NCBI RefSeq assembly: GCF_029626155.1
Contig: NZ_JARUBL010000001.1
Coordinates: forward strand, 310,001-374,000
Direction of reading: 5' to 3'
From: Solwaraspora sp. WMMD1047
GTDB taxonomy: Bacteria; Actinomycetota; Actinomycetes; Mycobacteriales; Micromonosporaceae
Length of the DNA stretch: 64,000 bases
Shown: positions 37,122-45,812 of the stretch, piece by piece
Position numbering within the stretch: position 1 is the first letter of the stretch
Layout of the letters: the number at the start of each line of letters is the position of its first letter
Made by a program: the position numbers and the translations under genes
Notes under the pieces: model-generated
Database searches by the model: none
The model's input: only the letters and a program-made list of their open reading frames with translations
What the model was told of the DNA's origin: nothing

Positions 37122-37904
37122 GTGCGCGACCCCCTGGCGGAACCTTCGGACCTGATCCGGAGCGTGTCCCGAGCGCTCCGCGTCCTGGAAGCGGTGGGAC
37201 GAGCCCCGAAGGGCCTGACCGTGAAACAGATCGCGCGGCGGTGCGAGCTCACCGTGGCGACCACGTATCACCTGGTGCGCACGCTGGCCTACGAGGGTTA
37301 CGTGATCCGGCGCGAGAACGGCACGTACATCGTGGGATTGGAGGTGGCCGACCGCTACCGGGAACTCGTCACGGCCTTCCGGGGCCCGGCCGCGGTGGGA
37401 GAGTCGCTGCGCCGGGCCGCCCTGGAGACCGGCTACAGCCACTATCTCGGCCGGTTCATCGGCGGCCAGGTGGCGCTGACCGCGGTGGCGGAGGGTCCGC
37501 GGTCGCCGTACGTGGAAGACCTGGTGCCCGGCTTCGACGAGGGCGCCCACGCCACCGCGCTCGGCAAGGCGCTGCTCGCCACCCTCACCCCCGAGCAGCG
37601 CTTCCGCTATCTGCGCGAGTACGGCATGCGCCAATTCACCTCCTCGACCCTCACCACCACCGAGACCTTCGAGGCCGACCTGGCCGCCGGCGACCGGCGC
37701 GGGATGCAGCTGGAACTCGGACAGTTCCGGCAGGGCGTCGCGTGCGCCGCCGTGCTTGTCGCGCCGGACCGGGACATGGAACGGCGGGTGGTGCTGGCCT
37801 GCGCCCTGCCGGCCGCCGAGATGATGACCTCGGCCCGGGTGGTGCGGGCCAAACTGCTCACCGCCGCCCGGTCGATCGGCGACGGCCTGGCCGCCGAGGG
37901 GTGA
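37122..37904 (+). CDS. IclR family transcriptional regulator
   Basis: A 260-residue protein with an N-terminal winged helix-turn-helix (LTVKQIARRCELTVATTYHLVRTLAYEGYV, about residues 32-61) and the IclR effector-binding domain (GFDEGAHATALGKALLATL, conserved Cys in GVACAAVLV). GTG 37122 follows GGAGG. It is divergent from the MFS gene across a 190-bp intergenic region, a common regulator/transporter arrangement; its effector is unknown. It ends at a very strong terminator. Confidence 0.9.
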   Translation: MRDPLAEPSDLIRSVSRALRVLEAVGRAPKGLTVKQIARRCELTVATTYHLVRTLAYEGYVIRRENGTYIVGLEVADRYRELVTAFRGPAAVGESLRRAALETGYSHYLGRFIGGQVALTAVAEGPRSPYVEDLVPGFDEGAHATALGKALLATLTPEQRFRYLREYGMRQFTSSTLTTTETFEADLAAGDRRGMQLELGQFRQGVACAAVLVAPDRDMERRVVLACALPAAEMMTSARVVRAKLLTAARSIGDGLAAEG

Positions 37905-37911
37905 CGCGGAC

Positions 37912-37949
37912 GAGGCGCCCGTCCCGGGGTCCACCGGGACGGGCGCCTC
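37912..37949. terminator. strong terminator between convergent iclR-type and phoX genes
   Basis: Perfect 16-bp arms (37912-37927 and 37934-37949) with a 6-nt loop, 7 bp after the regulator stop and about 30 bp before the stop of the opposing gene; probably acts in both directions. Confidence 0.88.
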
Positions 37950-37978
37950 GCATCGGGTTGAGGCACTGAGACCGCGGG

Positions 37979-40102
37979 TCAGCGGCCGATCGGGCCGCCG
38001 TCCAGCCGCCAGGTGACCACCACGCCGGGCTTGGCGAAATCGCCGTCCGGCCAGGTCGAGGCCGGGTTCTCCACCGAGGCGCCGGAGAGCTCGCCCGGGT
38101 GCTGCACCGCCACGAAGACCGACCGGTTGTCGGTGGTGATGAACGGGCCGCAGGTCTCGGCGCCGATCGGCACGGTCAGGAACTGCTTCAGGTGACCCCG
38201 CTCCGGACCCTCGATGGCCGTCGCGAAGAGGCCGTCGTTGCTGCCCAGCGCGTTGCCGTCGGTGGAGATCCAGAGGTTGCCGGCGCCGTCGAAGGCCACG
38301 TTGTCGGGGCAGGAGATCGGCGACACCTTGGCCTTGTCGTACCCGGCGAAGTAGGTCGACGGGTCGGTCGGGTCGCCGCAGACGATCGGCAGCGACCAGG
38401 CGAAGGTCTCGGCGGCGTTGTCGCCGCCGTCCTCCACCAGCTCCAGTACCTGACCGTGCTTGTTGGCGTTGCGCGGGTTCGCCTCGTCGGCCGGCGGGTT
38501 GCCGTTGACGCCCCGGTTGGTGTTGTTGGTCAGCGCCACGTACACCTTGCCGGTGAGCAGGCTCGGCTCGACGTCCTCCGGGCGGTCCATCTTGGTCGCG
38601 CCCACCGCGTCGCCGGCCAGCCGGGTGAAGGTCAACACCTCCGCCGCGGTCATGCCCGGCACGAACGAGGTGTTGCCGCGGACCAGCTTGATCCAGGTAC
38701 CCCGGCCGTTGAACGCGCCGTCGGACGGCAGCTTCCCCGACCCGTCGACCTCGCTGGCGCTGGTCTGGTCCAGCTTGGCCACGTAGAGCGTGCCCGACTC
38801 CAGCAGGGTCAGGTTGTGCCGGCGGGCCGGCTCACCGTTGCCGGGCCGGAACTTCTTGTCCGAGACGAACTTGTAGAGGTAGTCGAACCGCTCGTCGTCA
38901 CCGGAGTAGGCCACCACCTGGCCACCCTTGGCGACGATCACGTTCGCGCCCTCGTGCTTGAACCGGCCCAGCGCGGTGTGCTTGCGCGGGCGGGACTTCG
39001 GGTCGAACGGATCCACCTCGACGACCCAGCCGTGCCGGTTCGCCTCGTTCGGGTGCCGGGTCAGGTCGAACCGGGCCTGCGCCCGCTCCCAGCGCCGGCT
39101 GTCGCTCGGGTACCGGGCGGTGGTGCTGATGCCGTACCGGGCCAGCCTCGGCTTGTCCGCCTCCGGCGCGCCGTCGCCCCCGACGAAGTACTGGTTGAAG
39201 TTCTCCTCGCCGGAGAGCACCGTCCCCCACGGGGTGACCCCGCCGGCGCAGTTGTTCAGGGTGCCGACCACGGTCCGCCCGGCCGGGTCGGCCGCCGTCC
39301 GCAGGTAGATCGAGCCGGCCGCCGGTCCGGTGAGCTCGAACTGGGTGTTCAGCGCGGTGATCCGCCGGTTGTAGGGGCGGGCGCCCTTGCGGACCACGGC
39401 CCACTCGCCGGTCCCGTCGACGCGCTCCAGCTCCACCACGGAGAGGCCGTGCGCGGCGATGCACGCCTTCACCTGCTCGACGGTGAGCGCCTCCTGGCTG
39501 GTGAAGCCCGGGAACATCAGGTTCTCGTTGGTGTACTCGTGGTTGACCACCAGCAGCGCCCGCTCGCCGCGCTTGTCCAACGGCAGGACGCCGACGAAAT
39601 CGCAGTTGTAGCCGAACTGCTTCGCCTGCCGCTCGGCCGTCTGGTTCGTGAGGTCCAGCTCCGGAGCGTTGGGCAGCACCGGGTCGCCCCAGCGGATCAC
39701 CACCGAGTGGTCGTACCCGTTGGGCACCACGAAGTTGTCGAGCCGGTTCGGTGGGATCGGCTTGAAGGTCAGCTCGCCCGCGCCGCCCGGCACCCGGGCG
39801 GTGCGCAGCGCATCCACGTCCGGACCGGCCGGGGCGCCGGGCGCGGCCAGGGCCGGGCCGCCGGTGAGCGCCCCGGCGGCGGCACCGCCGAAGCCGAGGA
39901 CCAGCGCGCCGACGGCGCCGGCCCGGACCACGCCGCGCCGGGACACCTCGGCCCGCACCACGTCGCCGAAGTAGGGGTTGTCGGTCTCGTTCGGGACCGG
40001 GTGATCACAGGCGTTGCCACAACGGTAGAGACAGGTCATCGAGCTGCGCCCCGCGTGGCCCGCCGGGCCGAGCAGAGGGAGCAGCCGCGGTCGGTCGCTC
40101 AT
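37979..40102 (-). CDS. PhoX family (DUF839) phosphatase, Tat-exported
   Basis: About 707 residues. A twin-arginine signal (SRRGVVR at about 54-60, then an Ala/Gly-rich hydrophobic stretch ending LAA) sits behind a ~50-residue Cys-containing leader (CLYRCGNACDH), a layout typical of actinobacterial PhoX. The body matches the DUF839/PhoX beta-propeller alkaline phosphatase, which uses Ca and Fe; VVNHEYTNENLMFPG, LNNCAGGVTPWGTVLSGEENFNQYF and RPEDVEPS are family blocks. It releases phosphate from phosphoesters outside the cell. ATG 40102 has GGAGG-type sequence upstream. It is divergent from an ECF sigma gene. Confidence 0.87.
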   Translation of the reverse strand: MSDRPRLLPLLGPAGHAGRSSMTCLYRCGNACDHPVPNETDNPYFGDVVRAEVSRRGVVRAGAVGALVLGFGGAAAGALTGGPALAAPGAPAGPDVDALRTARVPGGAGELTFKPIPPNRLDNFVVPNGYDHSVVIRWGDPVLPNAPELDLTNQTAERQAKQFGYNCDFVGVLPLDKRGERALLVVNHEYTNENLMFPGFTSQEALTVEQVKACIAAHGLSVVELERVDGTGEWAVVRKGARPYNRRITALNTQFELTGPAAGSIYLRTAADPAGRTVVGTLNNCAGGVTPWGTVLSGEENFNQYFVGGDGAPEADKPRLARYGISTTARYPSDSRRWERAQARFDLTRHPNEANRHGWVVEVDPFDPKSRPRKHTALGRFKHEGANVIVAKGGQVVAYSGDDERFDYLYKFVSDKKFRPGNGEPARRHNLTLLESGTLYVAKLDQTSASEVDGSGKLPSDGAFNGRGTWIKLVRGNTSFVPGMTAAEVLTFTRLAGDAVGATKMDRPEDVEPSLLTGKVYVALTNNTNRGVNGNPPADEANPRNANKHGQVLELVEDGGDNAAETFAWSLPIVCGDPTDPSTYFAGYDKAKVSPISCPDNVAFDGAGNLWISTDGNALGSNDGLFATAIEGPERGHLKQFLTVPIGAETCGPFITTDNRSVFVAVQHPGELSGASVENPASTWPDGDFAKPGVVVTWRLDGGPIGR

Positions 40103-40229
40103 CTGGAGGAGCCTCCTAAGCTGGTCGGGTACGCGCCCGGGCCGCCGACGAGGCCGCTGACCGGAGGCGCACCAGCCGGACGCTATGAGTGCGCCATGAT
40201 CGGATGCCGGCGCGGCGGTGAACCGGACA

Positions 40230-40256
40230 TGAACCCTTGCCTGGTACGCGTCGAAT
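40230..40256 (+). promoter_or_regulatory. possible ECF-type promoter upstream of the sigma gene
   Basis: TGAACC at 40230-40235 resembles an ECF -35 element, followed by CGTC at 40249 and CGAAT at 40252, possible -10 elements with 13- or 16-bp spacers. A second TGAACC lies at 40219. Autoregulated ECF genes often carry such promoters; this one is a weak match. Confidence 0.35.
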
Positions 40257-40267
40257 GACCTGGGCCG

Positions 40268-40909
40268 ATGATTCTCGGCCGCGCCAACGGAATCTCGGCG
40301 CGGCGGCTGAACCGCCCGGCCACGGAGTGCGTAAGACAGGGTGCAAGGGGAGAGAGCAAGAACCTCGGCAGTAACCGGCGCGAGGAGACTGGCATTACCG
40401 ATCGGGACGCTCAACTGCTGCGCGCGCTGCATGACGAGCACGCTGACGCCCTCTTCTCGCATGCCCTTCGCCTGGTCAACGGCGATCGGCAGCGGGCCGA
40501 GGACCTGGTACAGGAAACACTGCTACGGGCCTGGCGACATCCGGAAGCGCTGGACCCGGCGCGTGGCTCGGTACGTGCCTGGCTGTTCACCACCGCCCGC
40601 AACCTGGCGATCGACGCCTGGCGGCGACGCAGTGCGCGGGTCGGCGAGGTGATCACCGACGAGATCCCCGAACCGCCCCAGGTGGTCGACGAGGCGGATC
40701 GGGCGGTGGAGGCGTGGACGGTCGCGGAAGCGCTCGCCCGGCTCTCCCCGCCGCACCGGGAGGTACTGGTGGAGTGCTTCTACCAGGGCCGCTCGGTTTC
40801 GGAAGCGGCGTCACGCCTCGGCGTGCCGCCGGGGACCGTCAAGTCCCGCACGCACTACGCATTGCGATCCTTACGGCTGATTCTGGCAGAGATGGGGGTG
40901 ACCGGGTGA
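40268..40909 (+). CDS. ECF RNA polymerase sigma factor
   Basis: A group IV sigma factor: region 2 (HALRLVNGDRQRAEDLVQETLLRAW, NLAIDAWRR) and region 4 (LSPPHREVLVECFYQGRSVSEAASRLGVPPGTVKSRTHYALRSLR). The conserved protein begins at ITDRDAQLL. The only standard start upstream is ATG 40268, which adds 42 residues with poor GC at third positions. An ATT codon at 40394 follows GAGGAG at 6 nt, so a rare ATT start and a ~171-residue protein are plausible. Its stop overlaps the start of an anti-sigma gene. Confidence 0.85.
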   Translation: MILGRANGISARRLNRPATECVRQGARGESKNLGSNRREETGITDRDAQLLRALHDEHADALFSHALRLVNGDRQRAEDLVQETLLRAWRHPEALDPARGSVRAWLFTTARNLAIDAWRRRSARVGEVITDEIPEPPQVVDEADRAVEAWTVAEALARLSPPHREVLVECFYQGRSVSEAASRLGVPPGTVKSRTHYALRSLRLILAEMGVTG

Positions 40910-41604
40910 TTGGCTGTGAATACGCGCATGACGACGGCGCCTATGTACTGGGAGCCCTGTCGCCGCCCGAGCGGGCCGCGTACGAGCGTCACCTCGCCAC
41001 CTGCCATGCCTGTCGGGAGGCCGTCTCGGAGATCGCCGTGCTGCCCGGCCTGCTCGGCCGGCTGGACGCGGCCGGGTTGGAGCGGATCTCCACCCCGCCG
41101 CAGACGCCGACCTTCGAGCACCGGTCGCCGGCCCTGGTCAGCGCGGCCCGCGCGGTCCGCCGGAAGGAACGGCGGCTCAACCGACTCCGGTACGCCGGCG
41201 CCGCGCTCGTCGCGGCCTGTCTGGCCCTGGTGGTCGGGCTCGGCGTCACCTTCCTTCAGGAACCCCCGGGCACCGTCCCCCAGGTCGCGATGACGGCCAT
41301 GCGGCCGGTGGCGAACACCTCCCCGGTAAGCGCCGAGATCGGCATCAACCCGACCAAGTGGGGAACGGAGATCACCATGCGGTGCGCCTACGAGAACGCG
41401 GCGGACGACTCCAAGCCCAGCATCTACCGGCTGATCGCGGTCGGCCGCGACGGGGTGACGAAGGAGCAGGTGTCGTCCTGGGTCGCCGGTCCCGGCGACG
41501 AGATCACCCTGACCGCGCAGACCCGGTTCTCCGAGGCCGAGCTGGGCGGGTTCGAACTCACCTCGTACGACGGCAAGTCCCTGCTGGCCTTCGAGGTGCC
41601 CTGA
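40906..41604 (+). CDS. membrane anti-sigma factor with zinc-finger motif
   Basis: A 232-residue protein translationally coupled to the ECF sigma (GTGA overlap). The N-terminal domain has the HxxxCxxC zinc-binding anti-sigma motif (HLATCHACR, about residues 27-35). One membrane helix follows (about 90-112), then an extracytoplasmic domain of ~120 residues. It should hold the sigma factor at the membrane until a signal releases it. The outer domain is not recognised as RskA and could sense an unidentified cell-surface cue. Confidence 0.87.
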   Translation: MIGCEYAHDDGAYVLGALSPPERAAYERHLATCHACREAVSEIAVLPGLLGRLDAAGLERISTPPQTPTFEHRSPALVSAARAVRRKERRLNRLRYAGAALVAACLALVVGLGVTFLQEPPGTVPQVAMTAMRPVANTSPVSAEIGINPTKWGTEITMRCAYENAADDSKPSIYRLIAVGRDGVTKEQVSSWVAGPGDEITLTAQTRFSEAELGGFELTSYDGKSLLAFEVP

Positions 41605-41608
41605 CGGT

Positions 41609-42541
41609 TCAGCGGGTCGCGGTGGCCGCCGCCGGCTCCGGGGTGGCGGCCAGCAGCGCCGCGCGGTTGTGCCGGGCGTTGCGGACGGCGTCGACGGTGA
41701 AGACGACAAGCGCGAGCCAGACCAGTGCGAAGCCGGCCAGCCGGCTGGCCGGCATCGGCTCGTGGAAGACCAGCACCCCGAGGACGAACTGCAGCACCGG
41801 GGCGGTGTACTGCAGAATGCCCAGGGCGGTCAGCGGGAGCAGGTTGGCCGCGCCCGCGAAGAACATCAGCGGGACCGCGGTCACCGCGCCGGCCAGGATG
41901 AGCAGGCAGGTGTGGGCGAGCGAAATCTGGCCGAAGGTCGGGTCGCCCCACCAGGCGAGCCAGCCCAGGTAGCCCAGAGCCGGCAGCGCGAGCACGGCGG
42001 ACTCGACGAACATCCCCTCCGCCGCCGGCAACCCCAGCCGCTTCTTCACCAGGCCGTACGCCCCGAAGCTGACGGCCAGGGTCAGCGCCAGGTAGGGCGG
42101 CTGCCCGTAGTCGACGGCCAGCACGGCGACCGCCAGCGCGCCGACGCCGAGGGCGGCCCACTGGGCCGCCCGCAGCCGCTCCCGCAGCACCGTCACCCCG
42201 AGCAGGACCACCACCAGCGGGTTGATGAAGTAGCCGAGCGAGGTCTCCACCACCCGGTCGGAGTTGACTCCGTAGATGTAGGTTCCCCAGTTGACGGCGA
42301 TCAGCGCGGCGGCGGCGACGACGCCGGCCAGCGCGGCCGGCCGGCGCAGCAGCGGCCGCAGAAACGCCCAGGCCCGCCGCGCGAGCAGCAGAACGGCGAC
42401 GAAGACCACCGACCAGAGCACCCGGTGGGCCAGCACCTCGGCCGGGCCGGCCGGCCGGAGCAGCCGCAGATAGAGCGGCATGAAACCCCAGATGCCGTAC
42501 GCCCCGAGGCCGAGCAGGTAGCCGCGCCGGACCGGGCTCAC
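41609..42541 (-). CDS. rarD: EamA family transporter RarD
   Basis: About 310 residues with ten membrane helices of the drug/metabolite (EamA) superfamily. The RarD blocks YLLGLGAYGIWGFMPLYLRLL, AHRVLWSVVFV, NWGTYIYGVNSDRVVETSLGYFINPLV and LGILQYTAPVLQF are clear. Its transport substrate is not known. GTG 42541 is preferred because it places the start ~7 residues before the first helix; the frame extends to a TTG at 42613, but those 24 codons have poor GC at third positions. It converges with the anti-sigma gene with 4 bp between. Confidence 0.87.
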   Translation of the reverse strand: MSPVRRGYLLGLGAYGIWGFMPLYLRLLRPAGPAEVLAHRVLWSVVFVAVLLLARRAWAFLRPLLRRPAALAGVVAAAALIAVNWGTYIYGVNSDRVVETSLGYFINPLVVVLLGVTVLRERLRAAQWAALGVGALAVAVLAVDYGQPPYLALTLAVSFGAYGLVKKRLGLPAAEGMFVESAVLALPALGYLGWLAWWGDPTFGQISLAHTCLLILAGAVTAVPLMFFAGAANLLPLTALGILQYTAPVLQFVLGVLVFHEPMPASRLAGFALVWLALVVFTVDAVRNARHNRAALLAATPEPAAATATR

Positions 42542-42660
42542 GCCCGCCGGCCGTCTACGCGGTTGATCGTCAGCACCACCCGACGGTAGCCCCGGGGGAG
42601 ACACCGCCTTCAAGCCAATTCACGGAACGTGGCCGGCGTCGCACCCCGGAGGCTCCGGGG

Positions 42661-43047
42661 TCAGTCCCGGTCCATCACCAGACCGAGCAGCCAGGTGACG
42701 ATGCCGACGAAGAGCGCGCCGAGGACGGCCGCCGGCCAGAAGTTGTCGACCTCGAACGGGAGGCTGAGCTGCTCGGCGATCCAGCCGGTGAGCAGGAACA
42801 GCAGCCCGTTCACCACGACCGCGATCAGGCCGAGGGTGAGCAGGTAGAACGCGCAGCCGACGGTCTTGATGAGCGGTTGCAACACCGCGTTCACCAGACC
42901 GAAGATGGCGGCTACGAAGATCAGTGTGGTGACGGCCTCCAACACCGAATCGGTGTCCAGACTGAGACCGGGGATCAGCAGTGTCGCGAGCCAGAACGCC
43001 AATGCGGTGGTGGCGAGCCGGATGATGAGACTCTTCAGAAAACCCAT
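42661..43047 (-). CDS. phage-holin-family (superfamily IV) four-helix membrane protein
   Basis: A 128-residue protein with four hydrophobic segments and the mycobacterial four-TMS holin family pattern (LIPGLSLDT, FGLVNAVLQPLIK, GWIAEQLSLPFEVDNFWPAAVLGALFVGIV). Despite the name, chromosomal members are ordinary small membrane proteins widespread in actinobacteria and are not evidence of prophage. Function is unknown. ATG 43047 gives the expected N-terminus; the frame continues upstream through non-homologous sequence. Confidence 0.8.
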   Translation of the reverse strand: MGFLKSLIIRLATTALAFWLATLLIPGLSLDTDSVLEAVTTLIFVAAIFGLVNAVLQPLIKTVGCAFYLLTLGLIAVVVNGLLFLLTGWIAEQLSLPFEVDNFWPAAVLGALFVGIVTWLLGLVMDRD

Positions 43048-43356
43048 GGCGGCGATGCTCCCATGATCGACGTTGACGTCGCGCCCCCCGGCGACCCGAA
43101 CGTCAGATTCCGGCAACCAGCGATGGTCTTCACGCGTTGAGTTGATGTGGTGGATCGACGGGGAGTGGTGACCTGGGTACGAAGCGAGTTCCGGCCGTCG
43201 ATCCGCCGGCCCGGCTGGTGGCTGTTCGCAGGGCGCTCTTGATCCGGATGTAATCGTCGCGGGATCCAACTCAAGGCCGAGCGCCTGGTGTACGGCCAGC
43301 AGGGCCGGGGCGTCCACGTCGCAGAACGGTTCTGATCAACAGGCGGTCCGGCGCCT
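43048..43356. other. 309-bp gap without a confident gene
   Basis: No gene is supported. On the minus strand 43230-43320 reads as DAPALLAVHQALGLELDP within an open frame continuous with the holin-like gene, which may be a remnant of an older gene, but there is no start signal and the rest is Arg/Pro-rich. No strong hairpin or repeat was seen. Confidence 0.5.
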
Positions 43357-44859
43357 TCACCTGATCCGATCCGCCGGGGCGGCTCCGAACATGGTGGCGA
43401 GGTCGACGAGCAGCACGTCGTCACGGCGGCCGGCCGCCGCGGCCAGGTCGCGGGCGAAGCCCTCGGTCGAGAAGACCGCCAACCGGGAGCCGGACACGTC
43501 GTGGCCGTGCTGGCGCAGCAGCTCCTTGACCTGGACCAGTCGGTCGAGGTCGGCCGGTCCCCGCGGGGCGAGGGTCGCCTTCGCCTCGCCGAGCCAGGTG
43601 ATGACCGCCCGGCCGGTCTGTCGGCGAAGGCCGATCACATCGACCTCGTGCCGGGCCCGTCCGTTGCGGTCGTTCACCACCGTCGCGGCTATCTGGCCGG
43701 TTTGGTCTTCACCCGCTTCGGCGAGGTGATGACGGAGCCAGTCGCGCGCGCAGTGCTCGAAATGCGGGCCGAGGATCCGGGAACTGAAGGTGGCGCGAGC
43801 GGCCTGCCATGCCTGCGCCGCTCGACCGGTTTCGACGAGGTCGTAGTGGGCCAGGGTGACCAGGTTGTGAAACCGCACGATCGGGTCGGCGATGGTGATG
43901 ACCGGTCGGCGGTCCCAGAGCGGATCGGTCAGGTAGCGCAGATAGCCGGCGCTGGTCAACGCCTCGATCGGCCGGGTCAAGGCGGTGCGGTCCCGTTCGA
44001 GCACGGCGCCGATCTTCGCCGGGCTGGTGGCGCCGGCCGCGACCGCCCCGAGGATGGCGTAGTGCAGGGTGCTGCCGGTGAATCGAGGGTCTTCCCGCAG
44101 GAGATACTCGGTCTCGCTGCGGGAGTACAACGCCTGCCGGGGATCGAGCACCGTGCCGGTGACCCAGGTGTCGAAGCCGGGCAGGCTCTGCGGCGGGGGG
44201 AGGGCGGCCAGGTCACGATAGCCGGGGGACCCCCCGAGTACGGCGTGCAGCCGCAGCGCGGTGGGCGGGTCGGCGATGCCCCAGAGCCGGGCAGTGGTCG
44301 CCAGATCGAACGGGGCGAGCCGGACATCGACGCTGGCCCGGCCGCGCAGCGCCTTGGTCCCGGAGAGCAGGTCGTTCATGACCGAGATGGCGGATCCGCA
44401 GAGGATGATCCGTCCACCGGCCGGACCGTCGCCCGCCTGCGAGCGGTCGTAGAGCAGTTGCAGGAGACCCGGCAACTCGGGCGAATGGGCCATCCAGTAG
44501 GGCAGTTCGTCGATGACGAGCAGTCCACCGGGGCCGCACTGCCGGATGACCTGGTTCATCGCCGCTTCGAGCAGGGCTTCCCAGGTTGCTCCGGTTCCGA
44601 TCAGGTCTGGGCTGACGCCGGCGTACCGGGCGATGGCAGTGGCGAACCGTAGCCGTGCCGCCGGGGCGGCCTCTTCGGCCACCGCCGTGACGTAGAGGCC
44701 ACCGCTCGCCCTGGCGAGGGCGCGGAGCAGAAAGCTCTTGCCCACCCGTCGCCGGCCGGACAGCACACCCAGTCGGAGGTGCTGGTCGGGATGGCGCAGA
44801 AAGTCGGCCAGAGTCGCCCACTCGACGTCCCGATTCACGATCTCCGGCGACTTCTCCAT
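43357..44859 (-). CDS. DUF234-type ATPase (AAA fold with C-terminal nuclease-like domain)
   Basis: About 500 residues. Walker A is SGRRRVGKSFLL (near residue 35), Walker B GLLVIDELPYW, and a sensor-like ILCGSAISVM follows. A winged-helix region (YLLREDPRFTGSTLHYAILGAVAAGATSPAKI) precedes a DUF234 domain whose HEVDVIGL and WLGEAKA match a PD-(D/E)xK nuclease core. Such ATPases are often mobile in archaea and bacteria; their role is not established. ATG 44859 follows a GGGGGC. A 14-bp AT-rich palindrome sits 12 bp upstream, probably an operator. Confidence 0.85.
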   Translation of the reverse strand: MEKSPEIVNRDVEWATLADFLRHPDQHLRLGVLSGRRRVGKSFLLRALARASGGLYVTAVAEEAAPAARLRFATAIARYAGVSPDLIGTGATWEALLEAAMNQVIRQCGPGGLLVIDELPYWMAHSPELPGLLQLLYDRSQAGDGPAGGRIILCGSAISVMNDLLSGTKALRGRASVDVRLAPFDLATTARLWGIADPPTALRLHAVLGGSPGYRDLAALPPPQSLPGFDTWVTGTVLDPRQALYSRSETEYLLREDPRFTGSTLHYAILGAVAAGATSPAKIGAVLERDRTALTRPIEALTSAGYLRYLTDPLWDRRPVITIADPIVRFHNLVTLAHYDLVETGRAAQAWQAARATFSSRILGPHFEHCARDWLRHHLAEAGEDQTGQIAATVVNDRNGRARHEVDVIGLRRQTGRAVITWLGEAKATLAPRGPADLDRLVQVKELLRQHGHDVSGSRLAVFSTEGFARDLAAAAGRRDDVLLVDLATMFGAAPADRIR

Positions 44860-44870
44860 CGAAATGCCCC

Positions 44871-44902
44871 CTAATTTGTATGCTCGCAAGCATACAAATT
44901 AG
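44871..44902. promoter_or_regulatory. AT-rich 14-bp perfect palindrome upstream of the ATPase gene
   Basis: CTAATTTGTATGCT and its exact complement AGCATACAAATTAG, separated by 4 bp (CGCA), 12 bp from the ATPase start. Its low GC content against a ~70% background and its promoter-proximal position suggest an operator bound by an unlinked regulator or by the protein itself. Confidence 0.65.
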
Positions 44903-44970
44903 GACTCGCGGGTTGCCAGCCTCAGTCCGCAACGGGGCGTCGTGGATGGTGACGGCCGTGGGGGCGCTCG

Positions 44971-45027
44971 CGAGGTGAACACCAGTTACCCTACGTGCGA
45001 GTCTTAGGGTAACTGGCGTTCACCTCG
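44971..45027. repeat. large inverted repeat, 23-nt arms
   Basis: Arms 44971-44993 and 45005-45027 pair at 22 of 23 positions around an 11-nt loop. It lies in the 301-bp gene-free stretch between the ATPase start and the lspA stop. Both neighbours are on the minus strand, so it could end readthrough from upstream or terminate lspA transcription. Confidence 0.7.
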
Positions 45028-45160
45028 TGGGTTGCCCGCCCGGCGCTGGCGCGGCACGGGTGGGGAAAGGCGCGGAAGAGGCTCGGCGCGGTCAGGCCGC
45101 GCCGGTGGCCCCGGGCGCAGATCGTGCCCGCCGCACGCCTGCCCTGCGTGGTGGGCGCGG

Positions 45161-45691
45161 TCAGGGGGTCGGGCGTGGGGTGGTGGGGGCGTCGCGGAGG
45201 TTGAGCAGGACGAGGAGGGCGACGCCGCCCACCAGGGCGATGTCGGCCACGTTGCCGACGAACGGGCCGTAGTCGATGAAGTCGACCACGTGGCCCCGGC
45301 CGAAGGACGGCTCCCGGAAGAGCCGGTCGAGCAGGTGGGTGGTGGCACCGCCCAGCACCAATCCGAGCCCGACCGCCCACCAGCGGGACCGGACCCGCCA
45401 CGCCATCCGGGTGAGGACCACCACGGCGACGGCGGCGACCACGGTGAAGATCCAGGTGAAACCGGTGCCGATGGAGAAGGCGGCGCCCGGGTTGTAGACC
45501 AGCCGCAGCTGGAGCAGGTCACCGAGGACCGGGATCGGGTCCCGGTCGGCGAGCGTCGAGGTGGCCCAGAGCTTGGTGGCCTGGTCGAGCACGAGCAGCA
45601 GGGCGGCCAGCGCGAACGCGGGCAGCCGGAGCGGCCGGGGCCGGTGCTCGTCGACCGGCTCGGACGCCGGCTGATCCGTCTCCACGGACAC
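45161..45691 (-). CDS. lspA: lipoprotein signal peptidase (signal peptidase II)
   Basis: A 176-residue membrane aspartyl peptidase with four helices. The conserved blocks VYNPGAAFS, LDRLFREPSFGRGHVVDFID and VGNVADIALV include the two catalytic Asp (in VVDF and NVADI). It removes signal peptides of lipoproteins after lipid attachment, for example the amino-acid-binding lipoprotein encoded at 46819. The N-terminus has ~20 extra polar residues. Its Cys-free C-terminus and length are typical. Confidence 0.94.
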   Translation of the reverse strand: MSVETDQPASEPVDEHRPRPLRLPAFALAALLLVLDQATKLWATSTLADRDPIPVLGDLLQLRLVYNPGAAFSIGTGFTWIFTVVAAVAVVVLTRMAWRVRSRWWAVGLGLVLGGATTHLLDRLFREPSFGRGHVVDFIDYGPFVGNVADIALVGGVALLVLLNLRDAPTTPRPTP

Positions 45692-45812
45692 GGAAGCCTC
45701 CTTGGGCCAGGTCGGGCACGCGGGCGGGGTCGTGCCGCCGCCACGAACCTATCCCAGCCGAGACGCCGGCTGCGATGACGTGGCGGCGCACGGCGTCGAC
45801 CGCTGTGCCGTG

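Noticed and set aside
42661-43047. Prophage holin
   Set aside because: The family is named after phage holins, but chromosomal copies are common in actinobacteria, and no lysin, portal, capsid or integrase is nearby.
43048-43356. Coding remnant with DAPALLAVHQALG on the minus strand
   Set aside because: No start signal, too short, and the rest of the frame is unlike protein; reported only as a gap.
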